A stretch of DNA of 64,000 bases from Clostridiales bacterium (GTDB taxonomy: Bacteria; Bacillota; Clostridia; Oscillospirales; Acutalibacteraceae): positions 124,001 through 188,000 of the forward strand of contig DXXG01000004.1 in assembly GCA_019416455.1 (NCBI GenBank), read 5' to 3'. Shown piece after piece: positions 14,240-21,653 of this stretch (position 1 is its first letter; every line of letters begins with the position of its first letter). A program made the position numbers and the translations under genes. A model generated the notes under the pieces. The model was not told the origin of the DNA and did not search any database. It saw nothing but the letters and a program-made list of their open reading frames with translations.

Positions 14240-17200
14240 GGCGCTCCTCCTTTCTGGCGGTGGCAAGGACGGCGTCCAGCAGCACATCCCACAGGAACCG
14301 CCGCTTTCCCAGTGCCAATGCACAGGGCACCGCACGCTTTGGGTGGATATGCCGCTCCAGGTACTGACGGCAGCCCCGAGCCACCGCCTCTCGGTAGGAT
14401 TCCCGGGCCGTCCGGTTTTCATAGCATTGGACCATTTCTTTCATCTGTTCCGAGTCTTCCGGGCGATGAAGCTGACGATAGACTTGCAGCCGGTTTTCCC
14501 GCTCAATATCCAGCAGCAGGTCCCCTAAAATGCGGTAGCCGCCTGCCCGAAAATCTCCCAGAAGCTCCCCGTAAGATTCCACCAGCTGGGCGGGAAGGTT
14601 CTCTCTGAGAAAGTCCTGCCGCTCCAGCGGGGCAAGGAATTGCCAGTCCTCCTGACGGACCTGCTCCAAAATGGCCGTCACCTGATCCGGTTCCAGAGCG
14701 GAGAAGGCGGCATACAGCTCTTCGGCAGAGTACAGTTCTTCCTGGCCCCGGGAAAAGAGAATTCGCTCCACGTCGGTGCGGTGGGGCTGTTCCCGGATGG
14801 GGGCAAGGCTGATGCGGACGCGGGTCAAGCAGCTCTCATACTCCCGGATGATCCCCTCCACGAGAATGAGGGAAGCTCGGGGCAGTTTTTCCTTCCACTG
14901 AGGGTCACTGGCAAAGGAGAACAGGACATCGTCCGGCTGAGGCGTTTCCCGGAGCTTGGGAGTGTGTCTCTCCAGCTGCCATGCCAGATAGGGTAGCCGT
15001 TCCAGGTTGGAGTCCACTTTATCCCAGTCAGTGGACTCCAGAAAGGAGGTGGTGGCCTTTTTGGAGGCGCCCCCTTTTTTCTTTTCTGCCCGGTCTTGGG
15101 TCAAGTACTTGTAGGTGAGGAAGAGATTCCGCACATTGTGGGTCTTGCCCAAATAGGGGGAGAGGTCCGGCTTGACCCCTGTTTTGGCGGAGTCGATTTC
15201 CAGCCCGGTGAGAATGGCCAGGGTTTCCACTTCCTCCTGGATGCGCTGCCGTTCTTCGTCTTGGGTGTTTTCGTTGTAGGCGATGACGCTGCGCACCAGA
15301 GCGGCGTTGGAAATCTGCCCCACCCGGGAGGAGAAGGTGTTTTTCACTGTCTCAAATCGGGCGCGCCAGTCCCGCGCATCTCGAAGCTGGGCCGGGATGG
15401 CGGGGATTTTCAAGAAGGGCAGGTTGCTGTTGTTGTCCAAATCTCTGTACAGGTCGTACTGGTAGTTCTTGCGGACGCATTGATTCACAATCGGATCGGC
15501 AATGGTCTTGACCATGTCCCCGTCAAAGTCAGCGCCACCCAGTCGCTCGGCGGCGTACATAAAGGAGCCCACCATCACCACATCGGTGAGATGGCCAAAG
15601 AAATACTTGCGTATATTTTCCACTGGATGATGGGGGAGCAGCTGGATTTCCTCGTTACGGGCAATGTGGGGATTGCGTAGCAAAGTGCAGCTCTCCCCAG
15701 GCTGGTAGGCGGGCTTGGGAGCGTAAAAAGAGTTATCGTTCAGCGGGCAGGTCAGGGCTGCTTCCAGATAAGGAAACTGCTTTTTTGTCTTGGTGCGCAA
15801 GTCAGTATCCATCAGTAGCATCAAGAACCGCAGCAAGTCTCCGGAGAGAAACCGGGTGTCCCCGGCAACCTGCAGCCGCCCTAAAGCATAGTCCTGCAGC
15901 AACCCCTGAGCCATAGTGTCCAGCTGTTCCTGATATACGGACTCCCCCAGAAAGGCCGCATTCTTTTCCAGCAGCTTCCCCAGCAGGTAAGGGCGGCTTT
16001 TGTGGTTCGTACCCCACCATTTGGCCTGCTGAGTGAACACCTGGCGGCGGTAGTCCGGGTCAGCCCGCAGTTTGTAATACTCAGTTTCTGTGGACTTGGT
16101 CAGCCACTGGCGGGGATCTTCTTCAGGGCTGTGGTCCCAGCCATCCGGCAAATCCCGGGGACGAAATTCCTCCGCTGTCATGGACAGCGTGGTGAGAAAC
16201 TGGTAGTTCAGCTGGGTGAACGCTTGGGGCCGCTCCTTGCTCACGTTGGTGATGTATAAAGCGTGGCGGTACTTGCGGAAGGCTGACCAGTAGTCCTCCC
16301 AGGACTTGCCGTTTTCCGTCAGCCACCCGTATCCCTTGAACATACTCTTGGTGAGGATGATGTCCACCTGTTTTACTGGGTGCTTGACTCCCCACAGGTC
16401 GGTGAGGTGGGTGGTTCCCGCCGACAGGAGAAAGTCGTGAAAATCCACCTGATGGAGCATTCCCTTCACAAAGGGAAGCCGCACCTGGAAGGAGCTGTGT
16501 TTCCTTTGACTGCCCAGGACTTTATCCACTTGGGCGGCGTACTCTTTGGAAATAAGGCCCTCGCCGTCAAATTCGGTGACGGTGAAGTCCTCTTGCCGCT
16601 CCACCCGGCGGTAGCGGCGAATGCTGTCCGTGCCGCCCGCATCCTCCACCGTGATGACCCGGTCGGAGCAGTTCAGCACGTGATTGTCCACTACGATCAC
16701 CCGGTGAGGTTGGTCGATTTTGATGCCATCCACCCGAACACCTGTGGATAGCATCAGACCGTTGTAGGCATAGAGCTTGGAGAGCTGGCACATTCCCAGC
16801 TCCAGGTCCAGCATGATCCGCCGCCGCACAGGCTCCCACAGGTCCGCCCTTAGAAAGGAAAGTCTGCCCTGGCGGCTCATGGAACCGGACCGCTCAAAGG
16901 CGGCGTACTGCTGAGGGCCGTCACCTAAGTCCAGGGTGATGCCTTCCGGCCGGAACATCTCCTCCGCCAGGGTTTGAAGTTTGGCGATGCGGGGAGAGGA
17001 GGGGTCCCGGTCGAAGATGCCGGAGAAGTCCACATAGCACAGTACAGTGGCCAGGTCTTCCACCACGATGGAATCCTCGGCGGGGGAGAAGTCATTCCCA
17101 TGAAGGGCGCACTGAATTTGAAAGAATAGGGCGTTGTCCTCTTGTTCCTGAGGACCGGGGAGCTGGGCGTGCCGGACGGCGTCCCGGTTAAGGGCGATGG

Positions 17201-17279
17201 TGACCCCGTCCGGAGATTCTTTGGCATGGCTCAAGATGGAGCGGGCGGAGAGCAGAAAAATACGGTATCGCCGGGGCAT
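14232..17279 (-). CDS. Putative two-barrel (DPBB) RNA polymerase, RdRp/YonO-like
   Basis: The protein is 1015 aa. The key signature is RLGGADFDGDMVKTI with Asp584, Asp586 and Asp588. It matches the metal-binding DxDGD loop of double-psi beta-barrel RNA polymerases: RNAP beta-prime (NADFDGD), RNAi-type RNA-dependent RNA polymerases (GGDLDGD) and phage YonO. About 45 residues upstream, LLRNPHIARNEEIQL (535-549) resembles the conserved R-(N/A)-P segment that precedes this loop in both beta-prime and RdRp. Unlike RNAP there are no separate beta and beta-prime subunits, no zinc ribbon and no sigma-binding helices that I can see. AGGAGG lies upstream of ATG 17279. The gene sits in an accessory operon, so a phage or element polymerase, or a defence polymerase, is likelier than a housekeeping one. 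A degenerate non-catalytic homologue is possible. Confidence 0.6.
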   Translation of the reverse strand: MPRRYRIFLLSARSILSHAKESPDGVTIALNRDAVRHAQLPGPQEQEDNALFFQIQCALHGNDFSPAEDSIVVEDLATVLCYVDFSGIFDRDPSSPRIAKLQTLAEEMFRPEGITLDLGDGPQQYAAFERSGSMSRQGRLSFLRADLWEPVRRRIMLDLELGMCQLSKLYAYNGLMLSTGVRVDGIKIDQPHRVIVVDNHVLNCSDRVITVEDAGGTDSIRRYRRVERQEDFTVTEFDGEGLISKEYAAQVDKVLGSQRKHSSFQVRLPFVKGMLHQVDFHDFLLSAGTTHLTDLWGVKHPVKQVDIILTKSMFKGYGWLTENGKSWEDYWSAFRKYRHALYITNVSKERPQAFTQLNYQFLTTLSMTAEEFRPRDLPDGWDHSPEEDPRQWLTKSTETEYYKLRADPDYRRQVFTQQAKWWGTNHKSRPYLLGKLLEKNAAFLGESVYQEQLDTMAQGLLQDYALGRLQVAGDTRFLSGDLLRFLMLLMDTDLRTKTKKQFPYLEAALTCPLNDNSFYAPKPAYQPGESCTLLRNPHIARNEEIQLLPHHPVENIRKYFFGHLTDVVMVGSFMYAAERLGGADFDGDMVKTIADPIVNQCVRKNYQYDLYRDLDNNSNLPFLKIPAIPAQLRDARDWRARFETVKNTFSSRVGQISNAALVRSVIAYNENTQDEERQRIQEEVETLAILTGLEIDSAKTGVKPDLSPYLGKTHNVRNLFLTYKYLTQDRAEKKKGGASKKATTSFLESTDWDKVDSNLERLPYLAWQLERHTPKLRETPQPDDVLFSFASDPQWKEKLPRASLILVEGIIREYESCLTRVRISLAPIREQPHRTDVERILFSRGQEELYSAEELYAAFSALEPDQVTAILEQVRQEDWQFLAPLERQDFLRENLPAQLVESYGELLGDFRAGGYRILGDLLLDIERENRLQVYRQLHRPEDSEQMKEMVQCYENRTARESYREAVARGCRQYLERHIHPKRAVPCALALGKRRFLWDVLLDAVLATARKEERHD

Positions 17280-17357
17280 GGGGCCACCTCCTGATCTGGA
17301 ATAATTTTAGCATAGCAAAAACCGACAGCTTCCGCAATGGGAAAACTGGTTGATCGA

Positions 17358-17546
17358 TCAGCGGGGCTGGGCAAGATCAACACACAGTGCTTGAATGCGA
17401 TCGTAGGTTGTCCCGGAGAGCAGTCCCTGGCGGTAGTCCTCGTATGCCGCTCGACACAGTGCAGAGAGTTGTGGAGAGTCCCCCAGCCGCTGGCCCAGTT
17501 CTCTAGCGCGGGTGAGGTAGAATTGTTCCAGTTCCTGTTGGGTCAT
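17358..17546 (-). CDS. Small helical protein, first gene of the polymerase-like operon
   Basis: The protein is 62 aa (MTQQELEQFYLTRARELGQR onward), predicted helical throughout, charged, without Cys. It is not recognised. It is 78 bases upstream of the polymerase-like gene on the same strand. GTG at 17552 has a better-spaced AGGGGG site and is an alternative start that adds two residues. Confidence 0.55.
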   Translation of the reverse strand: MTQQELEQFYLTRARELGQRLGDSPQLSALCRAAYEDYRQGLLSGTTYDRIQALCVDLAQPR

Positions 17547-17622
17547 TGCCACGCAGTTTCCCCCTTTTCGTGTTTCTTTGTATGGAAAAATGATACCATA
17601 GGCCAGCGGAGTTCGCAACGAG

Positions 17623-17655
17623 GATAGCTACAGAAAGAGGTAGCTATCTTTTTTT
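17623..17655 (+). terminator. Plus-strand terminator upstream of RepA
   Basis: Perfect 9-base arms (GATAGCTAC/GTAGCTATC) with an 8-base loop and a run of seven T. No plus-strand gene lies upstream within 4 kb, so it may end an antisense or small RNA, or insulate the element. Confidence 0.6.
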
Positions 17656-17700
17656 CTGTTTTGCTTCGGATAGTTTACCTATTTCATAAATTGGATACTG

Positions 17701-17733
17701 CTCCCACCTTTCGGCAGAAGGGTGGGAGTTTTT
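17701..17733 (+). terminator. Second plus-strand terminator
   Basis: CTCCCACC (17701-17708) pairs with GGTGGGAG (17721-17728), followed by TTTTT. It lies 46 bases after the first terminator. Confidence 0.6.
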
Positions 17734-18012
17734 GTGCCCATCCCCTTTGCAAAAAGGCTGGGGAAACAACGGAGAAAGCATCCGGCTTCGTTTTGGAATC
17801 ATCACGGGAGACTTACCGGAAAGGGAAGTGGCTCAACCCCGAAAAAACTAGGGCGCTTACAGTGGTTCTGCCCATCCCGTCCTGGGGGTGTCCCGGGGGA
17901 GGGCTTCCTTTTCTTCGTCTGCCTTATTGCAATATGAATACTACTCCCACCTTTTCAAAAAGGAGGAAGGGAGTGGCAGAAAAAATACTTGCGAAAAGGA
18001 GGAAGATTGCCT
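17734..18012. other. RepA leader region with repeated CTCCCACCTTT element
   Basis: The string ATACTRCTCCCACCTTT occurs at about 17694 and again at about 17937, close to repA. The second copy is followed by AAGGAGGAAGGGAG, which can pair with CTCCC and could shield the RepA ribosome site. No convincing gene is seen. Confidence 0.4.
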
Positions 18013-19068
18013 ATGGCACAAAAGAAACTGGAAGCCATCAGCGGTGAAGAATTGATGGACATGCGGCTGGAGCCTTTGCGCTTCTGTGTGGACACCTTGC
18101 TGCCCCAGGGGGTGTGTGTTCTGGGTGGAGCGTCCAAGATCGGCAAGTCCTGGATGGTGCTGGACTGGTGTGTCCGCATCGCAAAAGGAGAGCAGGTGCT
18201 GGGCCAGGCCACCCATGGTGGCACCACCTTGTACCTGTGCTTGGAGGACACCTGCCGCCGGGTCCAGGACCGACTCAACCGCCTGACCGATGAAGTCCCC
18301 GCCAACGCCTACTTTGTCACCGGGTCGGAAACCCTTCACCAAGGTCTGTTGGATCAGATCCGCTCCTTTGTGGAGGAACATCCCGACACAGTGCTGGTGG
18401 CGGTGGACACCTTGCAGGTCATCCGGGACACGGAAGGGGACCAGTCCTACGCCAACGACTACCAGGAGATCCGAATGCTGAAAGCTCTGGCGGACGAGCT
18501 GGGCATCACCGTGCTGGTGGTGCATCACGTGCGGAAGATGGGGGACCAGGATCCCCTCAACCGGCTCACCGGTTCCACGGCTATCAGCGGTGCGGCGGAC
18601 ACGATCATGGTTTTGGACCGCAGCCACCGCAGCGCCGACTGCGCCACGCTGTTCGTCACCGGCCGGGATGTGGAGGTCCGGGAGCTGGAGCTTCGGTTCC
18701 GGCGGGAGACCTGCTGTTGGGAAGTGCTCTCCGATAGCTTGGAAACCCCGGAGGTTCGCCTGCCTGGGGAGATGCAGGCCCTGGTGGAATTTATGGAGAG
18801 GGAAAAGCTCTTCAAAGGCCCCAATGGCGCGTTTGCTCAAAAGTTTAATGATTTCGCCGGCACCGACCTGACCGCCAAGCAGCTGAAACAGAAGATGAAC
18901 CAATACCGCTATCTGCTGGAAGATCAAGGCGTGTACTTTGAGAACCGCCGCAGCAACGGCCAGCGGATGGTGGACGTTTACCTGTGCCGTGTCCAGGACG
19001 ACGGTGACGACCGTGACGCAGAAAACTTGGAGTGCCCTTGCGACCCTGCCTGCGTTCCTGAAAGCTGA
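18013..19068 (+). CDS. RepA-type AAA ATPase (RecA-like helicase)
   Basis: The protein is 351 aa. The RecA-like AAA_25 core has Walker A GGASKIGKSW (about residues 38-47), Walker B VLVAVDTLQVI (about 132-142), and VLVVHHVRK, the helicase sensor segment, near 175. The C-terminal 90 residues look like a winged-helix DNA-binding part. Proteins of this class are replicative helicase/initiators of plasmids and integrative elements and support autonomous copying after excision. AAGGAGG selects ATG 18013. It is the first gene of the element; mobC follows after an oriT-like spacer. Confidence 0.85.
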   Translation: MAQKKLEAISGEELMDMRLEPLRFCVDTLLPQGVCVLGGASKIGKSWMVLDWCVRIAKGEQVLGQATHGGTTLYLCLEDTCRRVQDRLNRLTDEVPANAYFVTGSETLHQGLLDQIRSFVEEHPDTVLVAVDTLQVIRDTEGDQSYANDYQEIRMLKALADELGITVLVVHHVRKMGDQDPLNRLTGSTAISGAADTIMVLDRSHRSADCATLFVTGRDVEVRELELRFRRETCCWEVLSDSLETPEVRLPGEMQALVEFMEREKLFKGPNGAFAQKFNDFAGTDLTAKQLKQKMNQYRYLLEDQGVYFENRRSNGQRMVDVYLCRVQDDGDDRDAENLECPCDPACVPES

Positions 19069-19089
19069 TTTCCAGCCCATGAAAAGGAG

Positions 19090-19519
19090 GTGAGAACCGT
19101 GGTATCACGCCATTTTTGTGGAATCGCGGCCTGGTTTCAGGGACGGAAAACCGTCCCGAACCGGGGTGTGGAAAACCAGCGACCCTGTCGGCACTTGCGG
19201 CCCTGTGTGGCCCTGTGTGGCGGTTGGAGAGCTCCCTGGAGGAACGACCCGCCTGGGGCGGTGAAAAGCCCGTTTGGGCCCTTTTGAGGCCGGTTTTGGG
19301 GGGCGGACAAACCCAGGGCCAGCGCCGGGGTTGGGAGGGCCTTTTCCCGGACGTTTGTCCGGGGCAAGCAGAGCGCCTGGCTGTCCTGCCTGGCACTGAT
19401 GGGGGGCTGTCTCGCCTGCCGGCTCGGTCGGCTCGGGGCGGCCCCCACTGGGGGCCCTCGCCCCCCACGCCCCCGATAATCGTTACAGACAAGAAGCGAA
19501 AAGAGAAAGGAGACAACCT
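19090..19519 (+). other. Putative oriT region of the mobilizable element
   Basis: About 430 bases of very GC-rich DNA without a credible gene, ending at mobC. A nested hairpin is formed by GGCCCCC (19440-19446) and GGGGGCC (19450-19456), with GGGGC/GCCCC outside it. It is followed by a C-tract and GATAA, an arrangement typical of relaxase recognition and nick sites upstream of mobC. The exact nick site is not assignable. Confidence 0.5.
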
Positions 19520-19849
19520 ATGGCGAAACCAAGAAAACGAAATCAGACTTTGACCGTCCGGCTCACGGAACAGGAGAAGGAGCGGATCCAGACCCAGGCC
19601 AAGAAAGCCCGGCGTAGCGTCACCGATTATCTGGTGGCTTTGTCCTGGGAAACGCCCATCTGCTTGGGGGAGGACGTGCGGCCTCTGCTGGTGGAGCTGA
19701 AACGCATCGGCAACAACGTCAATCAAATCGCGGCGAAGGTCAATGCCGGGGCCTTCCGCTCCTACAATTTCCAGGAAGTCATTGACAGCCTGGGAGATAT
19801 TCACCGGGAGCTGTGCGCCATCGCCCGGAAGCAGCCATGGCGACGGTGA
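19520..19849 (+). CDS. mobC: MobC relaxosome protein
   Basis: The protein is 109 aa. An N-terminal ribbon-helix-helix (LTVRLTEQEKERIQTQAKKA) binds DNA, and the MobC motif IGNNVNQIAAKVN lies near residue 62. It assists the relaxase at oriT. AAAGGAG precedes ATG 19520. Its end overlaps the relaxase start by 13 bases, so translation is coupled. Confidence 0.9.
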   Translation: MAKPRKRNQTLTVRLTEQEKERIQTQAKKARRSVTDYLVALSWETPICLGEDVRPLLVELKRIGNNVNQIAAKVNAGAFRSYNFQEVIDSLGDIHRELCAIARKQPWRR

Positions 19850-21318
19850 CCTACATCCCGGAAAAGAAGCAGACCCTGGGTGCCATGAGGGGCGTCATGG
19901 ACTACTGCTGCCAGCCCAAAAAGGTGGAGGACCCGGCCACCGGGCAGCGGTTTGTCACCGGGGTTCACTGCCTGGGGGACCATGCCTTCCAGGAGTTTCT
20001 CACCACCAAGCATACCTACCACAAGACAACCGGCATGAACTTTTACCAGTACGTCCAGTCCTTCTCACCGGAGGAGCAGGTCACTCCCCAGCAGGTTCAC
20101 GCTATCGGCTTGGAGTTTGCCCAAAAGGCTTGGCCCGGTTTTGAAGTGTTGGTGGCCACTCACTGTGACGCGGGCCATCTCCACTCCCATTTTCTCATCA
20201 ACTCCGTGAGCTGGGAAACGGGCTTGAAGCTGCGCCAATCCCCCAAGACATTGCAAAGCCTGCGGGCCTTGAGCGACGAAATCTGCGCCGCCCACGGCCT
20301 GTCTGTGTTGCCCCGGTACCAGAAGGAGGGAGGCAAACTCTCCACCCGGGAGTACCGGTCCGCCCAGAAAGGGGAGAGCTGGAAGTTCCAGCTGATGGCT
20401 GCCATCCAGCAGGTGATGGACCGCAGCGGCACCCGCCAGGATTTTCTCCGAGGCATGAAGCGGCGGGGGTATCAGGTGGCCTGGGTGGACCATCACAAGT
20501 ACATCACCTACACCACACCCGGCGGACGAAAGTGCCGGGACATCCGACTGCATCAAGACAAATTCAGAAAGGAGAACATGGAGTATGAATTCGCAATCCG
20601 AGAAGAAATCCTTCGACAGCTTGGTAGACGCCTTGATGGAGAAGAACAGTCAATCCATGGCGGAGATCGAGCTGAAGCCCTACACGCCCATGGTGTACGC
20701 TATCCCGGGCCCGATGTGGGCGTCCATGATAGAACTGCTGAAAACCGCCTGCACCTTCCAGCCCACCCTGTACAGGAAGTTGGAACCCCTGGCCACCAGG
20801 GACGAATTACAGGAGTATGTGGAGGAAATTCGGGAGCTGGAAGGACAGTATATGCAGACCACGGTGGACCACCTGACCAGCGTTCAGGACGAGAACTTGA
20901 ACCAGATCCGGAAACTCCTCCGGCTGGAACAAACCGCCCGGGAGAACTTCCAGAAACAGGTTGGGAGCGCTCAAGAGGAGTTTACTTCCAAAGTCTCCAA
21001 AGACTTCTCCGCTTGGAAGAAAGAACTGGAGGCTTTTCAACAGGAAACTCAGCGCCGGTGGAAAGGAATGGCCCTTCGGTTCACTCTGGGGCTGGTGCTC
21101 TCTTGGGCCTTGGCCTTCGGGGTGCTTTGGATGCTGCTTCGCTGATTCAGAATGAGGAAGAGGACGAGGAACAGCGCCGCAACCGCATCCAGGCAGAGGA
21201 AAATGGGGAGGACTTGGGCGCTGCTCTGGGAACTGTTCTGGGGCTGGCGTCCACCCTTTTGGAGGACGAGGAGATTCCTTCGGAAGAGGAGTCTCCGGAC
21301 TTTACCATGCACTTGTAA
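19837..21318 (+). CDS. mobA: MobA relaxase
   Basis: The frame encodes 493 aa. The first 250 residues are a relaxase/mobilization nuclease: MATVTYIPEKKQTLGAMRG with the nucleophile Tyr probably at YIPE or YCCQ, and HCDAGHLHSHFLINS near 105, the metal-binding HxH motif. Residues 250-435 read as a Gly/His/Pro-rich sequence that overlaps, in another frame, the accessory gene at 20585-21145. The last 60 residues (LIQNEEEDEEQRRNRIQ, ending FTMHL) look coding again. Either the two genes truly share DNA or the relaxase C-terminus is separately initiated. It nicks oriT and leads the DNA strand into the helper's secretion channel. Confidence 0.82.
   Translation: MATVTYIPEKKQTLGAMRGVMDYCCQPKKVEDPATGQRFVTGVHCLGDHAFQEFLTTKHTYHKTTGMNFYQYVQSFSPEEQVTPQQVHAIGLEFAQKAWPGFEVLVATHCDAGHLHSHFLINSVSWETGLKLRQSPKTLQSLRALSDEICAAHGLSVLPRYQKEGGKLSTREYRSAQKGESWKFQLMAAIQQVMDRSGTRQDFLRGMKRRGYQVAWVDHHKYITYTTPGGRKCRDIRLHQDKFRKENMEYEFAIREEILRQLGRRLDGEEQSIHGGDRAEALHAHGVRYPGPDVGVHDRTAENRLHLPAHPVQEVGTPGHQGRITGVCGGNSGAGRTVYADHGGPPDQRSGRELEPDPETPPAGTNRPGELPETGWERSRGVYFQSLQRLLRLEERTGGFSTGNSAPVERNGPSVHSGAGALLGLGLRGALDAASLIQNEEEDEEQRRNRIQAEENGEDLGAALGTVLGLASTLLEDEEIPSEEESPDFTMHL
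20585..21145 (+). CDS. Coiled-coil membrane accessory protein overlapping mobA
   Basis: The protein is 186 aa, entirely inside the relaxase reading frame but shifted. GGAG at 20571-20574 precedes ATG 20585 by 10 bases. It has a long charged coiled coil (about residues 70-160) and one C-terminal membrane segment (TLGLVLSWALAFGVLWMLL). This resembles MobB-like accessory proteins of mobilizable elements that help the relaxase at the membrane. Amino-acid make-up is natural, while the overlapping relaxase frame here looks like shadow. Confidence 0.7.
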   Translation: MNSQSEKKSFDSLVDALMEKNSQSMAEIELKPYTPMVYAIPGPMWASMIELLKTACTFQPTLYRKLEPLATRDELQEYVEEIRELEGQYMQTTVDHLTSVQDENLNQIRKLLRLEQTARENFQKQVGSAQEEFTSKVSKDFSAWKKELEAFQQETQRRWKGMALRFTLGLVLSWALAFGVLWMLLR

Positions 21319-21329
21319 AGGAGGCAGTG

Positions 21330-21572
21330 TTGACAAAACGTGAGATCACAAAATCCCTGAAAGAGTATCCGGCTGCGCTCACCGTGAACGAGCTGTCGGA
21401 GATCCTGCGGGTGAGTACCAAGACCGTATACAAACTGCTGAAGGAGGGAGCCATCCCCGCCTGCAAGGTGGGCCGGGAGAACCGGGTGGCCAAGGTGGAG
21501 TTGATCAACTTCCTTCGGGAGCGTGACAAGCGGGGAACGAACCCCAAATGTGTCCAAACTGATAACTCTTGA
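21330..21572 (+). CDS. xis: Excisionase-family HTH protein
   Basis: The protein is about 80 aa. A MerR/excisionase-type HTH (LTVNELSEILRVSTKTVYKL then IPACKVGRENRVAK) covers residues 17-65. AAGGAGG is followed by TTG 21330 at five bases; GTG 21327 is less well spaced. Located directly before the integrase, it probably directs excision or regulates int. Confidence 0.82.
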   Translation: MTKREITKSLKEYPAALTVNELSEILRVSTKTVYKLLKEGAIPACKVGRENRVAKVELINFLRERDKRGTNPKCVQTDNS

Positions 21573-21653
21573 GAAAAGGGGTGGACTTCCGGAAAGTTTT
21601 GGAGTATGGTTCCGGTTGCCGAGAACAAAAAACACAGAAAGGAGAGAGACAGC

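Noticed and set aside
14232..17279. Housekeeping RNA polymerase beta-prime subunit
   Set aside because: The size and single-chain layout do not fit, conserved beta-prime regions apart from the DFDGD loop are absent, and the genes around it are accessory.
17661..18047. 128-codon plus-strand frame upstream of repA
   Set aside because: It runs through a strong terminator and repeats, has no good ribosome site and an unnatural composition.
17941..19080. 379-codon minus-strand frame opposite repA
   Set aside because: Shadow of the RecA-like ATPase gene in GC-rich DNA.
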